Source: Flammula alnicola
Lineage: Eukaryota; Basidiomycota; Agaricomycetes; Agaricales; Strophariaceae
Reading direction: 5' to 3'
DNA: 64,000 bases
Assembly: GCA_015499995.1 (NCBI GenBank)
Contig: JADNRV010000049.1
Location: 186,001-250,000 of the forward strand
The translations under genes and the position numbers were made by a program. Positions 44,341 to 54,728 of the stretch are shown piece by piece. Within the stretch, counting starts at the first letter, position 1, and every line of letters starts with the position of its first letter. The notes beneath the pieces are model-generated. The model had not been told where the DNA came from. It saw nothing but the letters and a program-made list of their open reading frames with translations, and searched no databases.

Positions 44341-44492
44341 GGAAAAGTCTTCTAGATTCTACCAGCTACTGCACAAGAGCTAGCCAAAATTAATATCCCT
44401 ATCCATAGCACTTCCTGCAGCTACAAAAGGCCATGGAGGATCGAACAATTCTCCAACACCAAAGCTCCCCACTCTTAGAACTCAAACTTAAA

Positions 44493-47400
44493 ATGCCACC
44501 CCGACTTTCATCCGCTTTGGTTGCTTGCCAATTCTGCGGCCACGACTATAGTGCACGCGGCGTTAAAAACCATGAAGCAAGATGCCCAGAGCGACCCATC
44601 GACAGGGCTGAACCTGATCCCACAGATGTTGCTTTCCGCAATTTCGTAGAGCAGGAAAGGGCTGCTGGTCAGTGGTTTACTAATAGATTACTTATATTTC
44701 CTCTACTCACTTATACATTACAATAGACTTGGCGGCTTGGGATGCTGCCATGATCGACAACGCTGGACCAATGCCTGAAGCGAATGCACGAATTGTTCAT
44801 GAAGACCGAGGTACTTTATCTAATGCTCTACCTATTCAATTTATCTCACGGGTATTCTTAAAGAAGATTGGGCCTTTGATCATCATGACGACTATCATGA
44901 GGCTGATGAATTCGAGGCAGAGATTCACCCGCCTACTGGTCTTGACAATGAGCAAGAGCCTGAAATGAATGAAATACGGATAGAGTATCACCCACATTCT
45001 CTGATGGAGACAGAATCTTTCAGCTTTCAGGAATATACCGACAGTCCAGAAGAACTTGAACCCAACAGCGCTATCCCAAAGGACGAAAATCCATGGCGCC
45101 CTTTTCCAACCCGTCTTGACTTCGAAGTTTCTGAGGTCATGTTGGACGCTCACATGAACAGGAGACAGATAAAGAAGATGATTGAGCTCATCAATCAGGC
45201 CATCGCCTCTCCCAATTCATTCACACTTGCAAGCGAGGCAGATCACTCCCGCATTTGGGACCATGCAAGAGACACACGCGCGACGGGAGTGAGCAGCACA
45301 ATATCTATTTATTTTATCAAAACACTGCTAACCTCGATTCTGATCAATGTAGTTCGAGAAACGGGTCATTTCAGTCGAATATAAAGAAGAGAAACTTGAA
45401 TACGATGTATGGTTACGGCCCATCTGGAAATGGTGCCGTGAATTACTGGTGGATCCATCATTGATCCATCAATTTCAATGGCAAGCTCAACGCCTCTACA
45501 AATTCAATGGGCAAAGGTTTGAGCGTTTCATCGATGAGCCATGGACAGCGAATGCTTGGTGGAACTACCAGGTATTTATTTTTTGGTTAACACCTAGTTC
45601 TGAATTTATCTGAGTCTGATAACACACACAGAATACCCTACCTGAGGGTGCCTCACCCTTCTTCATCATTTTCTATGCCGATAAAACACGTCTCTCATCA
45701 TTTGGAACGGAGAAGGGTTATCCTGTTCTCGTTCGATGCGCGAACCTCCCAGTATCCATCCGAAATGGGGAAGGTGTTGGAGGAGGCCGTCTTGTTGGGT
45801 GGCTCCCAATCGTAACTACTATTTTTCTTTGATGACAACCAAACATATTAAATGTCTATTTCAGCCTGAAGAAGATGCCCAAGAGAAGGGCAAAAAAGAT
45901 TTCGTCAATCTCAAGCGAGAAATCTGGCACAAAGCTGTCTATGAAATAATACATTCCATCGAGTTACACACTGAAATTGGCACGGCCATAACGTGTGGTG
46001 ATCAGGTCATTCGGCAGATCTTTCCCCATATTCTCATCATCTCGGCTGACTTCGAAGAGCAGTAAGTAGAATTTTAATTTTTGACTCATGTTTTCCAATA
46101 ATATATGGATGTACCGATAGATCCATGATTGCTCTTACCCGCGGTGGAACCAGCAAGAAACCTTGCACAATATGTCTAGTCCCAAAGGAGGAAATTCCTA
46201 ATTTATCCAAGACATTCCCATTGCGCACAACAGAGACCATGAGGGAGGTTTGGATTCGGGCACAGGATATGAATAGCACAGATAGGGAAGAGCTTTTGAA
46301 AAGCTATGGGTTAAGAGACGTTAAGGTCAGCTTCAAATCTATTATTATCCACGGCGTCTAATCTATTATTATCCACGGCATCCAAGAACACCTTGTGGGA
46401 CCTCCGTGGCACAGATGTTTACAGCGCGATATCATGGGATAAGCTACATGCACATGATGGGGGTCTTTTTTCTGATCATCTCCTTGAGGAAGTCAAGAGG
46501 ATTATCAAGGCGCTCGGACGTGACTCACGCAGTGCAGAGGCTGCAATTGATGCTGGGTACGTTTTCATTTCATCTTCCACATATCGAGCTTAAATTAAAT
46601 TTGGTTTATTATCTTAGGCTTCAGAAAATCCCGCCTTGGAGTGGACTCAATCACTTTAAGAGCTTGGCGAGTACGGGAGAACTCGCTGATGGCAAAAAAT
46701 TTGAGGATTTCTCGAAGGTATTCAATTTAAATTTTGCTCAATGGAACTTCCTGCAGGAATTCATTGTATCTTTCGGCAGGTTATCATCTTTGCATCACAC
46801 CATGTCCTTTCAGAAGATGTTTCCGAAGACGGCTTTCTTCTGCTCAGACTCATCCGGAGCTATCTGGAATTGAATATGTTTGCAGGATTGACAGTTCAAA
46901 CTGAAACAACGATAGCCGCGGGTCGGGCTGAAATGAAGGTCTTCGAAACCCTTCTACACGTACATTCAATGACTTTGAACTCTGTCAGTTTCTGAATGAA
47001 TTGATTCATTTTATCTTATAGGAGTATGCAGAACTGAATCCAGAAAAGTCATGGACGTTTCCGAAGGCGCACACCCACCAACATATATTCCGGGACATCC
47101 TAAACAAGGGAGCGACCAGAAATTATAACACGAAACCAAGTGAAAAGGCCAATGGACCTCTAAAGAAATATTATCAGCGCCATACCAACTTCAAAAATGT
47201 CGCTTCTCAGGTATTAATTGAAACCAATAAAGTCGAAGATTTGATCTGAATTTTTTGGGACACAGGTTCTTAGGGTTAGCGAGATGGACTTGGTTTCTAC
47301 AATCATCCGGACTGCAATCACGGCTCAGGACCTTCAACGCGAGGCTGATATCCCTGAGGACGGCGGTTCAGAGTCCCTTATCCACGAGGAACCAGGTTCA

Positions 47401-48111
47401 CCTGACCTCCTGGATCCGAGTAATCAAGCAATACCGCGTGTTGTCCAAGGATCGGTTCAGCCAATCATTAGCTTTGAAGCCCTGGAAAACAGCCATGCTG
47501 GCGACGCAGCATTTCAAGGCTTCCGAAGGAAGCTTGCAGGTTTATTAGCACGCCGAAGAAACGTGCAAAGAGTTGTTCTTCGCACATTTGACCAGGTAAT
47601 GACTTTCTCTACCCTCTTTTTGATGAAGAATTGACATGCATATTATTTTATAGATCACACCGTATGGATTTGTCAAAGTCGCTTTTACATCATTGGTTGA
47701 CTGGCGCTTGAATACCAACATCCTTCGCGCCAACCCTAACTTCCACAATCGACCGCGATATGATTACGCCCTAGTCAAAGTTCACGGCAACGAGTGTATT
47801 TTTGTCCAAATCCTCTACATCTTTTCAATTGACCACGTTGGAGAGAGGTACAATCTAGCGCTTGTTCTCCCCATAGATGTCCCTCGGATGTTGCAAAACC
47901 GTACAAGAGATGAAGCACTTCGATTAAGGCGAATCAAGCCGAGGCCCAGGGCATCAAGCCTATTCATCGACGCAAATTCAATCATTCGTGGGGGTTGTTG
48001 GTGGATGATTATGCATCGGATGCAGGGGAGTTCCTCGTGGTTGATTTCATTGATGAAGATATGTGGATGCGGATGAAATCAACTGTCCTTCTTACCCATG
48101 CAAACATCTAG
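44493..48111 (+). CDS. Plavaka-type transposase
   Basis: Multi-exon gene starting at the ATG at 44493 (MPPRLSSALVACQFCGHDYS). N-terminal C2H2-like zinc finger (C-x2-C...H-x3-C). Then family blocks WRPFPTRLDFEVSEVMLDAHMNR, DHSRIWDHARDTR, VEYKEEKLEYDVWLRPIW, QAQRLYKFNGQRFERFIDEPWTANAWW, PFFIIFYADKTRLSSFGTEKGYPV, NGEGVGGGRLVGWLP, FVNLKREIWHKAVYEII, ILIISADFEEQ, PCTICLVPKEEI, WDKLHAHDGGLFSDHLL and PPWSGLNHFKSL. It ends LVVDFIDEDMWMRMKSTV with TAG at 48109. The Asp in YADKT and in SADFEE are likely RNase-H-fold catalytic residues (inference from conservation). Near 47990 a G-run (CGTGGGGGTTG) is one base short for the expected IIRG.LLVDDYASD, so the last 35 or so residues are out of frame in this sequence. 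Confidence 0.88.
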
Positions 48112-48485
48112 CCAGAATTCTCTTACATATCAATGTCATGCAGAGTGTATTTTTAATTTCTAATAGATCCGTATCATTTACCGTCCTCACTGGTTACATC
48201 GGAGTCGCTTGCATGTAGTCTATGAACTCAAAAAAACGTTCAAGGAATGCCTTTCAGGTTTTCAGCGGACTATTCTTTGATAACCGTTTCATTCATTGAC
48301 CCAAATTAATAGAGAGCGTGTTGCATAGGGCCCTGACAAATTGGATGCCGTCGCGTTTCACTTTTCTGCTGGTGGTGTATGGCGTTGAATCAGAGTCAAC
48401 TGGTTAAATACCCTGCTTGTTATTCGATATCCCCCATTGACTCCAGCCAAGCTCTGCATCTCAGGTACTCCACAGAACTTTGATA

Positions 48486-50446
48486 ATGTCTCGTCCTCGA
48501 CCAAATGTTGTCTCAAGCAACACGCCATCAATTTGGACGGCTGCTGGTGCTGGATCCCGCAATGCGTCTCCTGTCGGTTTCTCTGGACCTTCCGACAGTC
48601 TGAGGAGTTCATCTCCAGGGTCTGACTTTTCTATTCGTCGCTCAGACTCCCCATTGTCTTCGGCTTCGGCGACTTTCATTATGCCCTCAATTGTCAATCC
48701 TGAGAAGTTATATCAGGTCAGCCATTTAAATATTATTGTTGACTTAGGCTACTCTAACACTATTTTATTCACCTTCTGGTACAGGCGTATCTTGACAGCC
48801 AATCGAAGATTTCAAATCTAGAGTCAGAGGTTGAGGCTCTGAAAGCGCAGCTCGCAGATGCCCAACTCAAATCTACCGGCAAAGGAACACGTAAAAAGGG
48901 AGTGATAAGCGCTGATCAGGACCCCGCTTCTCCTGTCACCGAAGAGATCAGGAAACTAGGCCGCCACTTCCAGATTTTTTTCACTCCATATGTGGTAGAC
49001 TCCTCGGCCTTTGTTCGTCCTTGTCCCGATTTCAGTTCGGATGACCCGGCTCGGTATGCCAATCCTGCAAATCAAGCGCTCGGAATCACCGCAGAGTTGT
49101 ACGAATCTATACCAGCCAAATTCCATAAGGTCATGAGGTTGACGAACTTTCTAAAGAATGTATGTATCCTTTACTTCTGTTTCCCTCAAATGATGGCTGA
49201 ATTATTTCTTTCAACATCAGTTCCGTGAGGCTATGGGTAGCAGTCGCTCTAGCTCATTGGGGATGCTTCGCCAACAGGCCGCAAACATCTTTGGTCTTTC
49301 TCCCGAGTACTTCGCTGAATCAGACAAGGCTCCCCCACCGCAGCGCGATACCATTCCTGAAATCCAAAGTCTCCTTGGCAGTGGCGTCAATGGTACTGGC
49401 CCCGCCTCCAAGGTATTGACCTACCCTCCATTTCCCCCGATCTTATGTTTGGGTGGTGACACTGAAAAGATCGAGAATCGCTTTCTAAACGAACACCTCT
49501 TCATGGTAAGTTATCTTATATTGCGACATCATCTCCATCGACTAACAGGGCGCCTAATATTTATTAATTAGATCGCTCGGGCAGCCATTTTTGGGAAATC
49601 AGCTGCTAAGAAGATTTCGCGCGCTGTCGCTCGCTCATCCAGTACCTATCTTCGTCCTGACGTGCCTGCTCAAACTACCTTCGGATTTATTGCATGGGTG
49701 GCTATCATGGTACGCTTCAAAATCCTGTGTTGTGATCAGTAATACTTGACTGAATTACTCCCTTCTAATAAAATATTTAGGCCCGATACATCCTTTCAAA
49801 AGACGAGCAGTTCGACAATGGTGGTATCGGCCCTCAAACTCAAATTACTTATTCAGTCGATTTCGACTATTACAAGCACTACCTAACTCAAGCTCAACAC
49901 CGTCCCGCATCTGCTGCTTGGGTTGAAAAACTCCTTTTTCGTTGGGACGAGGAAATCTTTTCGACACACAACAAAAGCAAAGGGAATTTCCCTGCTTCGG
50001 ACGCCGCTGAGGTTATTGAGTTAGACGATGCAGCTGAAATCGAACGTGAACTCGATATGCTACATCTTACGGCCGCACACGAGGTGGATCAAACTGACAA
50101 TGAAGACTTCTACGTACCCGGGCCCTGGACCAGGACCGCACCTGTAACAGTCGAGCCACATGATCAGCCTCATTCTCAAGCTGTCATCGTGGTACCCGCA
50201 TCTGTCAACCCACCGGCTACGCATCAAGATTCTACTGAAACTACTGACAACGCTATTGTATCCATAGCCATTGTAAACCCTGCACCAGCTTTCCAACCGA
50301 TTAGAAGAGGAAGATCAGCAATAAATCCACAGACCGCCGGTGATTCAACACCCGGAGATCCTGTGGTGCCAGTAGCAACGGAGAAAAATAGAGGACGAGG
50401 ACGTGGGCGTGGGCGTGGTACGAAGAGGGGGGGAGCGGGTAAATAA
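48486..50446 (+). CDS. Second Plavaka-borne gene, unknown function (coiled-coil, RG-rich tail)
   Basis: Same strand as the transposase, 375 bp downstream. Starts at the ATG at 48486 (MSRPRPNVVSSNTPSIW), with five exons: a Ser/Pro-rich N-terminus, a short coiled coil (AYLDSQSKISNLESEVEALKAQL), a basic linker (GKGTRKK), and a folded-looking core. The core includes LGRHFQIFFTPYVVDSSAF, RYANPANQALGITAELYESI, KVMRLTNFLKNFREAMG, NRFLNEHLFMIARAAIFGK, TTFGFIAWVAIMARYILSKDEQF, VDFDYYKHYL and WVEKLLFRWDEEIF. A Thr/Pro-rich acidic linker follows, and the tail RGRGRGRGRGTKRGG. I recognise the core from memory as a recurrent Agaricomycete hypothetical protein but cannot name a domain. Probably an element-encoded DNA- or RNA-binding partner of the transposase, by inference. 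Confidence 0.75.
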
Positions 50447-50699
50447 GCATAGAGAACTCGCCTATGTACTTATGCTGAAACTTTTACTTACTGATCAATG
50501 ACTTCTATACCGGCCTCGGCCCTCCATTTCAAGTGACTCTTCAAACAAAAAACCCCGAAAGAACTTTTACAAGTAGCCCCTACTCAAGTAAAATAAAGTT
50601 CCCTATCAATTTAAAAGAGAAACCAAGGATATGAGCAGTCGGATATTCTGTTTTGAATCCTCTCGATTGTGGGTTTCCAATTATGATCGGGCTTCAATA

Positions 50700-50727
50700 G
50701 GACAATTTCCATATATGGAAATTGTCC
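50700..50727. repeat. Perfect 28-bp palindrome
   Basis: GGACAATTTCCATA followed by its exact reverse complement, no spacer. It lies about 250 bp after the second Plavaka gene. Confidence 0.9.
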
Positions 50728-51655
50728 CCTTTGCTCCAAAGTCCTGGAGAGATTAGCGCTGATTCTGCGTATTGATCTTTGCTTCTCGACTCTCATCGCG
50801 TCCCATCACCTACCCCAAACCCGCTTCCTCACATTCGGTCTCTTCTCATATGTCGAGCCCCGCCAATGTATCCCGTGGTTCATTGACATGACGATGTGGC
50901 GATGCCCAGTTGGTGCCCAATCATATCAATGTGGGAGCCATATGCTCGCTGATTACTCCGGGCTGCACAACGCACACACCTTGTTTTGGTCTTATTTTTT
51001 GTTTTCTAACTAATTTGTCTGCTATTTAGTTATCCCACGGCACAAATGAACCTACATAAGACGGCGGCCAGTGACGATCACCTTAGACTCTATGCCCGAC
51101 TTGAGCCCACAGGTCCACTGCCCGCCTCCTCTGTGTCCGCCTTGAGCATGAACAAGCTCAGGCCTCGGTCACCCACGATCACCCACCTCACCGCCTCCTT
51201 GTCGGTTGCCTCGACCACAAACCAGCTCGCGTAGCTCATTCATGTAGCTGCCCCACCGTGTCCCAGCTCGACCGCCCGCCTCCTCCGTCCGCCTCGAATA
51301 CGAACGAGCTCAGAGCTCGTTCACCCACCCCACCACCTTCACGAATTAGTGCCGCCTTTCTGGTCACATGCAGCGCAAGCACGACAGTCAGTGCCTGATG
51401 CACGCACCTCTGACCTTTGCATCTTCTTGCACGGAATGCTGTTTACGAATATCCAGCTCGATGATTTCTAGCCGACATCGGCTCGCTTCATTGAGCATCT
51501 CAAGATCGAAGGTGCCGAGGAGCGTGAGTGGATCACGATGCCGATTATCAATGTGTCCTCAGTCCAGGAATATGGCCGACCAAGCGGCTACTGCCCTACC
51601 TCGCTGATCGCCCCCCTCGAGTAGTGCTTTGTCATGGGTATTGGAGTGATGAGTG

Positions 51656-51760
51656 GGAGCAGCAGCAGCACAATTGCTGCTGCTGGGATAGATAACGAGG
51701 AGGTGGGAGCATCAGCGGCACGACTGCTGCTGCTCGATCTGCTGCTGCTCGATACAATTG
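51656..51760. repeat. CAG/CTG trinucleotide runs in inverted arrangement
   Basis: AGCAGCAGCAGC...GCTGCTGCTG at 51658-51690 and further GCTGCTGCT runs at 51722-51757. Opposed runs could fold as a hairpin. Confidence 0.7.
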
Positions 51761-51989
51761 ACGGCGGCGAAGGAACATAATAGCACCTGCATTAGACACG
51801 AGATTAATTACTCTGTAGGTATACAAATATATTCATACACAAATATATAATGTCTAAGTAATTACAACATGCGCAGAGGCCCGAGCAGAGGCTGTTGTCG
51901 TAGAGGATTCAGATTCAAGGTCGGTGTGGCAATGCGAGAGAATGCCGTTTAGGCGCTATATTAACATTAGATTCTACACTGTAAACAGT

Positions 51990-52105
51990 ATTATGGTGTA
52001 GTGGTAATTATGGTAACTTTAATGATGGTTAGGTATGTAATATAAGGTAAGTAAAGGTAAGTGAAGTCAAGTGTTCGAGTCCCACTAATAGCACAATGTC
52101 GAAAA
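51990..52105 (+). other. tRNA-like relic (possible SINE or tRNA pseudogene)
   Basis: TGGTGTAGTGGTAATTATGG resembles a tRNA 5' half with the A box, and about 75 bp later GTGTTCGAGTCCCAC resembles a T-arm/B box. The T stem does not pair well and no acceptor stem forms, so it is not a working tRNA gene. Confidence 0.3.
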
Positions 52106-52366
52106 AGATGGTAATGGCGGGTAATTACTAGGATACCTGGTTATTCCTGATTGCTCTGATAATCTAAGTAGGCCTTAATTTTTCGCGAGGCCCTTAACAT
52201 GTTTGTGGCTCCTGATAATCTTTGTCGATGAGAATTACTCAGCCCACTAATCAGGCCGCGCGTTTCTGACCATGACAGCCTGATTAGATTTGTCCCTTGA
52301 TTGATCAGGCTAACTCCTCCGATGATCAGGCCTGAACAGGACAGCCGGCCATTAACGGCATTATCG

Positions 52367-52397
52367 GCCTGTTCAGGCATCCTGGAAGTTTCCGACA
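52367..52397 (-). repeat. Right terminal inverted repeat of the Plavaka element
   Basis: Complement of the left terminus with a few mismatches. It ends TTTCCGACA at 52397, directly before CT and the resumed GH7 reading frame. Confidence 0.85.
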
Positions 52398-52399
52398 CT

Positions 52400-52644
52400 C
52401 CAAGTCGATGAACACCGGCATGGTTCTCGTCCTCAGTGTCTGGGACGACCACACCGCGAACATGCTCTGGCTCGACAGCAACTACCCAACCAACAAAGAC
52501 GCCACCACCCCAGGTATCGCCCGCGGAACGTGCGCAACTTCGTCTGGAGTACCCTCCGATGTCGAGGCGTCTGCTGCGAATGCACAGGTCATCTATTCCA
52601 ACATTAAGTTCGGCGATATTGGCTCGACGTACGCTTCTTCTTAG
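52400..52644 (+). pseudogene. GH7 cellobiohydrolase, 3' part, displaced by the Plavaka insertion
   Basis: Continues the frame broken at 43502: [65 protein letters not shown], stop at 52644. This is the classical C-terminal end of the GH7 catalytic domain, with no linker or cellulose-binding module. It cannot be made into the enzyme unless the 8.9-kb element is excised. Confidence 0.95.
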
Positions 52645-54728
52645 TCGCACCAGCCCCTTCACCCTAAATTTTTGGCGTCCAAAACGCGTCGGTTTTCCTT
52701 CTCCAGTGGCGTTAGACGCGTCCGCGACTTTTTGGTTGTAACTTTAACTTACAAAAGTTGTGTTTACTTTGTGTTGAACTGTTTGATGATAAACGAGCAT
52801 TAGTATGCCCGCGACGCTGAGGACATCTATAAGGCTTACCGGTTACCATTATCCAAGAGTTCCTATCTTCTATTGTGATGATGGCAGGACTGAAATCGTC
52901 GCAAATGCCACCAAATGGCGCGGGGCCGCTCCAGCGTTGGTCATTTTGTTTTGGACGGAACGATGATGCCAAACAAAAGCACAGCTTTGCACCGCAACGC
53001 TTGGGGATGGCTTTGGATAACATTTTATGTAATGGTGGCTGACCGCGGTGGTTGACTGCAAGCTGACTGTGGCTGACCAGACTGAAACGGAGTTGGCGGA
53101 AGAAGGGTGCAAATAGTCGCATATTCAGGGTTCTCTACGAGTATAAAAAAGCTTGCGTTTTGGTGTGTGATGCAACAGATTTCTTTCTTCCTTTCACCCA
53201 CTTGATCAGAGGTTTCCTAGGAACGCCTCTTCACAATTTGAACTTGCCATGCTGTTTCTCTCCCTTTGCATTCCTCTTTTGCCTTCGGATGAGGCCGATC
53301 TCTGCCACCCACCATAATCTTGCTTCTCGACAGCATCAGGCTAGATTTCTGCCAAACGATTCAGAGAGGAACTCGCTTTAGACGCGATGCCATATCTTGT
53401 AAAGTTATCCTCAGTCGTTTTAGAGATGTAGATCACTCAACTCTTGCCTTTATCTTCAGATCGCCGCGCAAGGTTGCCACCATCCCACCTGCGACTCGCT
53501 GTTAGCCGTTCGATTCTCTAATTGCCTACTTGTTATCAAGGACCCCCCTAGCCGATAATACAGGTAAATCATCTTTCTTCATCCTTTGATCTCGCTCGCG
53601 CTGATCAGACGTACTATTGGCTGCCCAGCTTATGACGACTTGGCGAGGAACATGTCATTTCACCATTCAGTAGTTTTCACTGGTTGTTGGTTGTTGATCA
53701 GGTATGTCAAGTTCATCACCGCCGAAGCGCGAATAACTCATGAAATATAGTCAATCATCACCAGAAGATCTAGTGCCCAACCAACGAATGTTCCCCCCAA
53801 GTTCTGACCAGTTCTGACCAAAGTCGAGGAACCCTACCTGGGACCGTTTCCATCTTCATCATTTGGCAGCACGGTTAAACATGTGGGTCCATTGTCGTGC
53901 TTCGCACTTACCTGGACTAATCATCCCGTTGCTTCTTTAAGTTTGACCATTGGGATCCAAATCTTATCCCGCCGCTCTCGACGCACATGTCCACCTGTCC
54001 CTCTCCTCTCCTCTCCTTTCTTTGTTCCCTTTTTTCTTCTCCATTTATTTCTTCATTTCTTCTCTCTTTCTCACATATCTCCCCTTCCACCTTGTGTGAA
54101 CCTTCACCTTCAATGCTTCAAATACGTTCAAGCTCAAGAATTCATGGTTTGATTGCGCCGGCGTCAAGAGCTTGGGACGCTACAAGAATCAGGCCACCTC
54201 AAGACCATATCAAGATTCTTTGTGTGATTTGTGCGACTTGTGTGATTGTGTGAACCCTCTTTTTTATGCATTTTATTATATTTGTACATGCACCAATGGC
54301 ACAGAATACAACGGAATTCAACATCTATGAGCCTGTCCCAATTCGATTTGCCTCGGTTTCGCCTCGCGATCGGCGTTTGCCGTTCAATGATACTCTTTGC
54401 TTCAACCGAGACTACTAATGCGTACTAGTACTCTACTGATTACATCGCCTAAAGGTGCCTCGCAGTCTTGGGACGACTCGTATTCGCCTGCCCTGCCACA
54501 ATTCATACGACTATCCATTCCCCTCACCTCATGCACTCTGCTCTGCGTAGCCATGGGCGTCTTGTTGGTTGCGAGTGAAAGTAGACGAGCCCATTCCAAA
54601 GAGTTGGAGTATTCGTCGGACCGGTCTTCCATCGCAGGCAGTGCGGGCGCTGTCACCGTACTTGGTTGATGTTAGTCGACATGGTTTGAAGTTCAAGTAG
54701 ACAGCCACTTCTGGACCATAGACTCACC
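52645..54728. other. Intergenic region, 2.1 kb
   Basis: No gene supported. A pyrimidine-rich CTCCTCTCCTCTCC...TTCTTC tract (53995-54075) looks like a fungal promoter tract but no convincing ORF follows. 54431-54728 is repeated, in two pieces, at 61918-62008 and 63087-63270. Confidence 0.5.

Larger units (their letters stand above)
50447..52366. other. Noncoding right arm of the Plavaka element
   Basis: No gene supported. It contains a perfect 28-bp palindrome (50700-50727), degenerate direct repeats of a CCGCCTCC...GAACAAGCTC unit near 51120-51330, CAG/CTG trinucleotide runs (51656-51760), a tRNA-like stretch (about 51990-52105), and short repeats of GATCAGGC/GCCTGA near the right end. Confidence 0.6.
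43503..52397 (+). mobile_element. Plavaka (CACTA/EnSpm-related) DNA transposon, 8.9 kb
   Basis: Inserted in the GH7 coding sequence. Imperfect terminal inverted repeats of about 31 bp: left at 43503 starts TGTCGGAAAGTTCC, and the right end, read as complement from 52397, starts TGTCGGAAACTTCC. Both continue with TGCCTG..AGGC. The apparent target duplication is only 2 bp (CT, 43501-43502 and 52398-52399), which restores the GH7 frame exactly. Inside are a left subterminal repeat array, the transposase gene (44493-48111), a second gene (48486-50446) and about 1.9 kb of noncoding right end. Plavaka elements are a fungal group related to CACTA transposons. Confidence 0.93.

Noticed and set aside
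52141..52662. 173-codon minus-strand ORF
   Set aside because: It straddles the Plavaka end and the antisense of the GH7 3' part; a shadow of two known features.
52712..53122. 136-codon minus-strand ORF between the GH7 end and the CorA-like gene
   Set aside because: Basic, low-information composition, no splice structure, no recognisable domain, no paralog in the window.
54402..54656. Minus-strand ORF upstream of the CorA-like gene
   Set aside because: Its counterpart upstream of the second tandem copy is interrupted and not conserved as protein; the similarity is that of a duplicated promoter.
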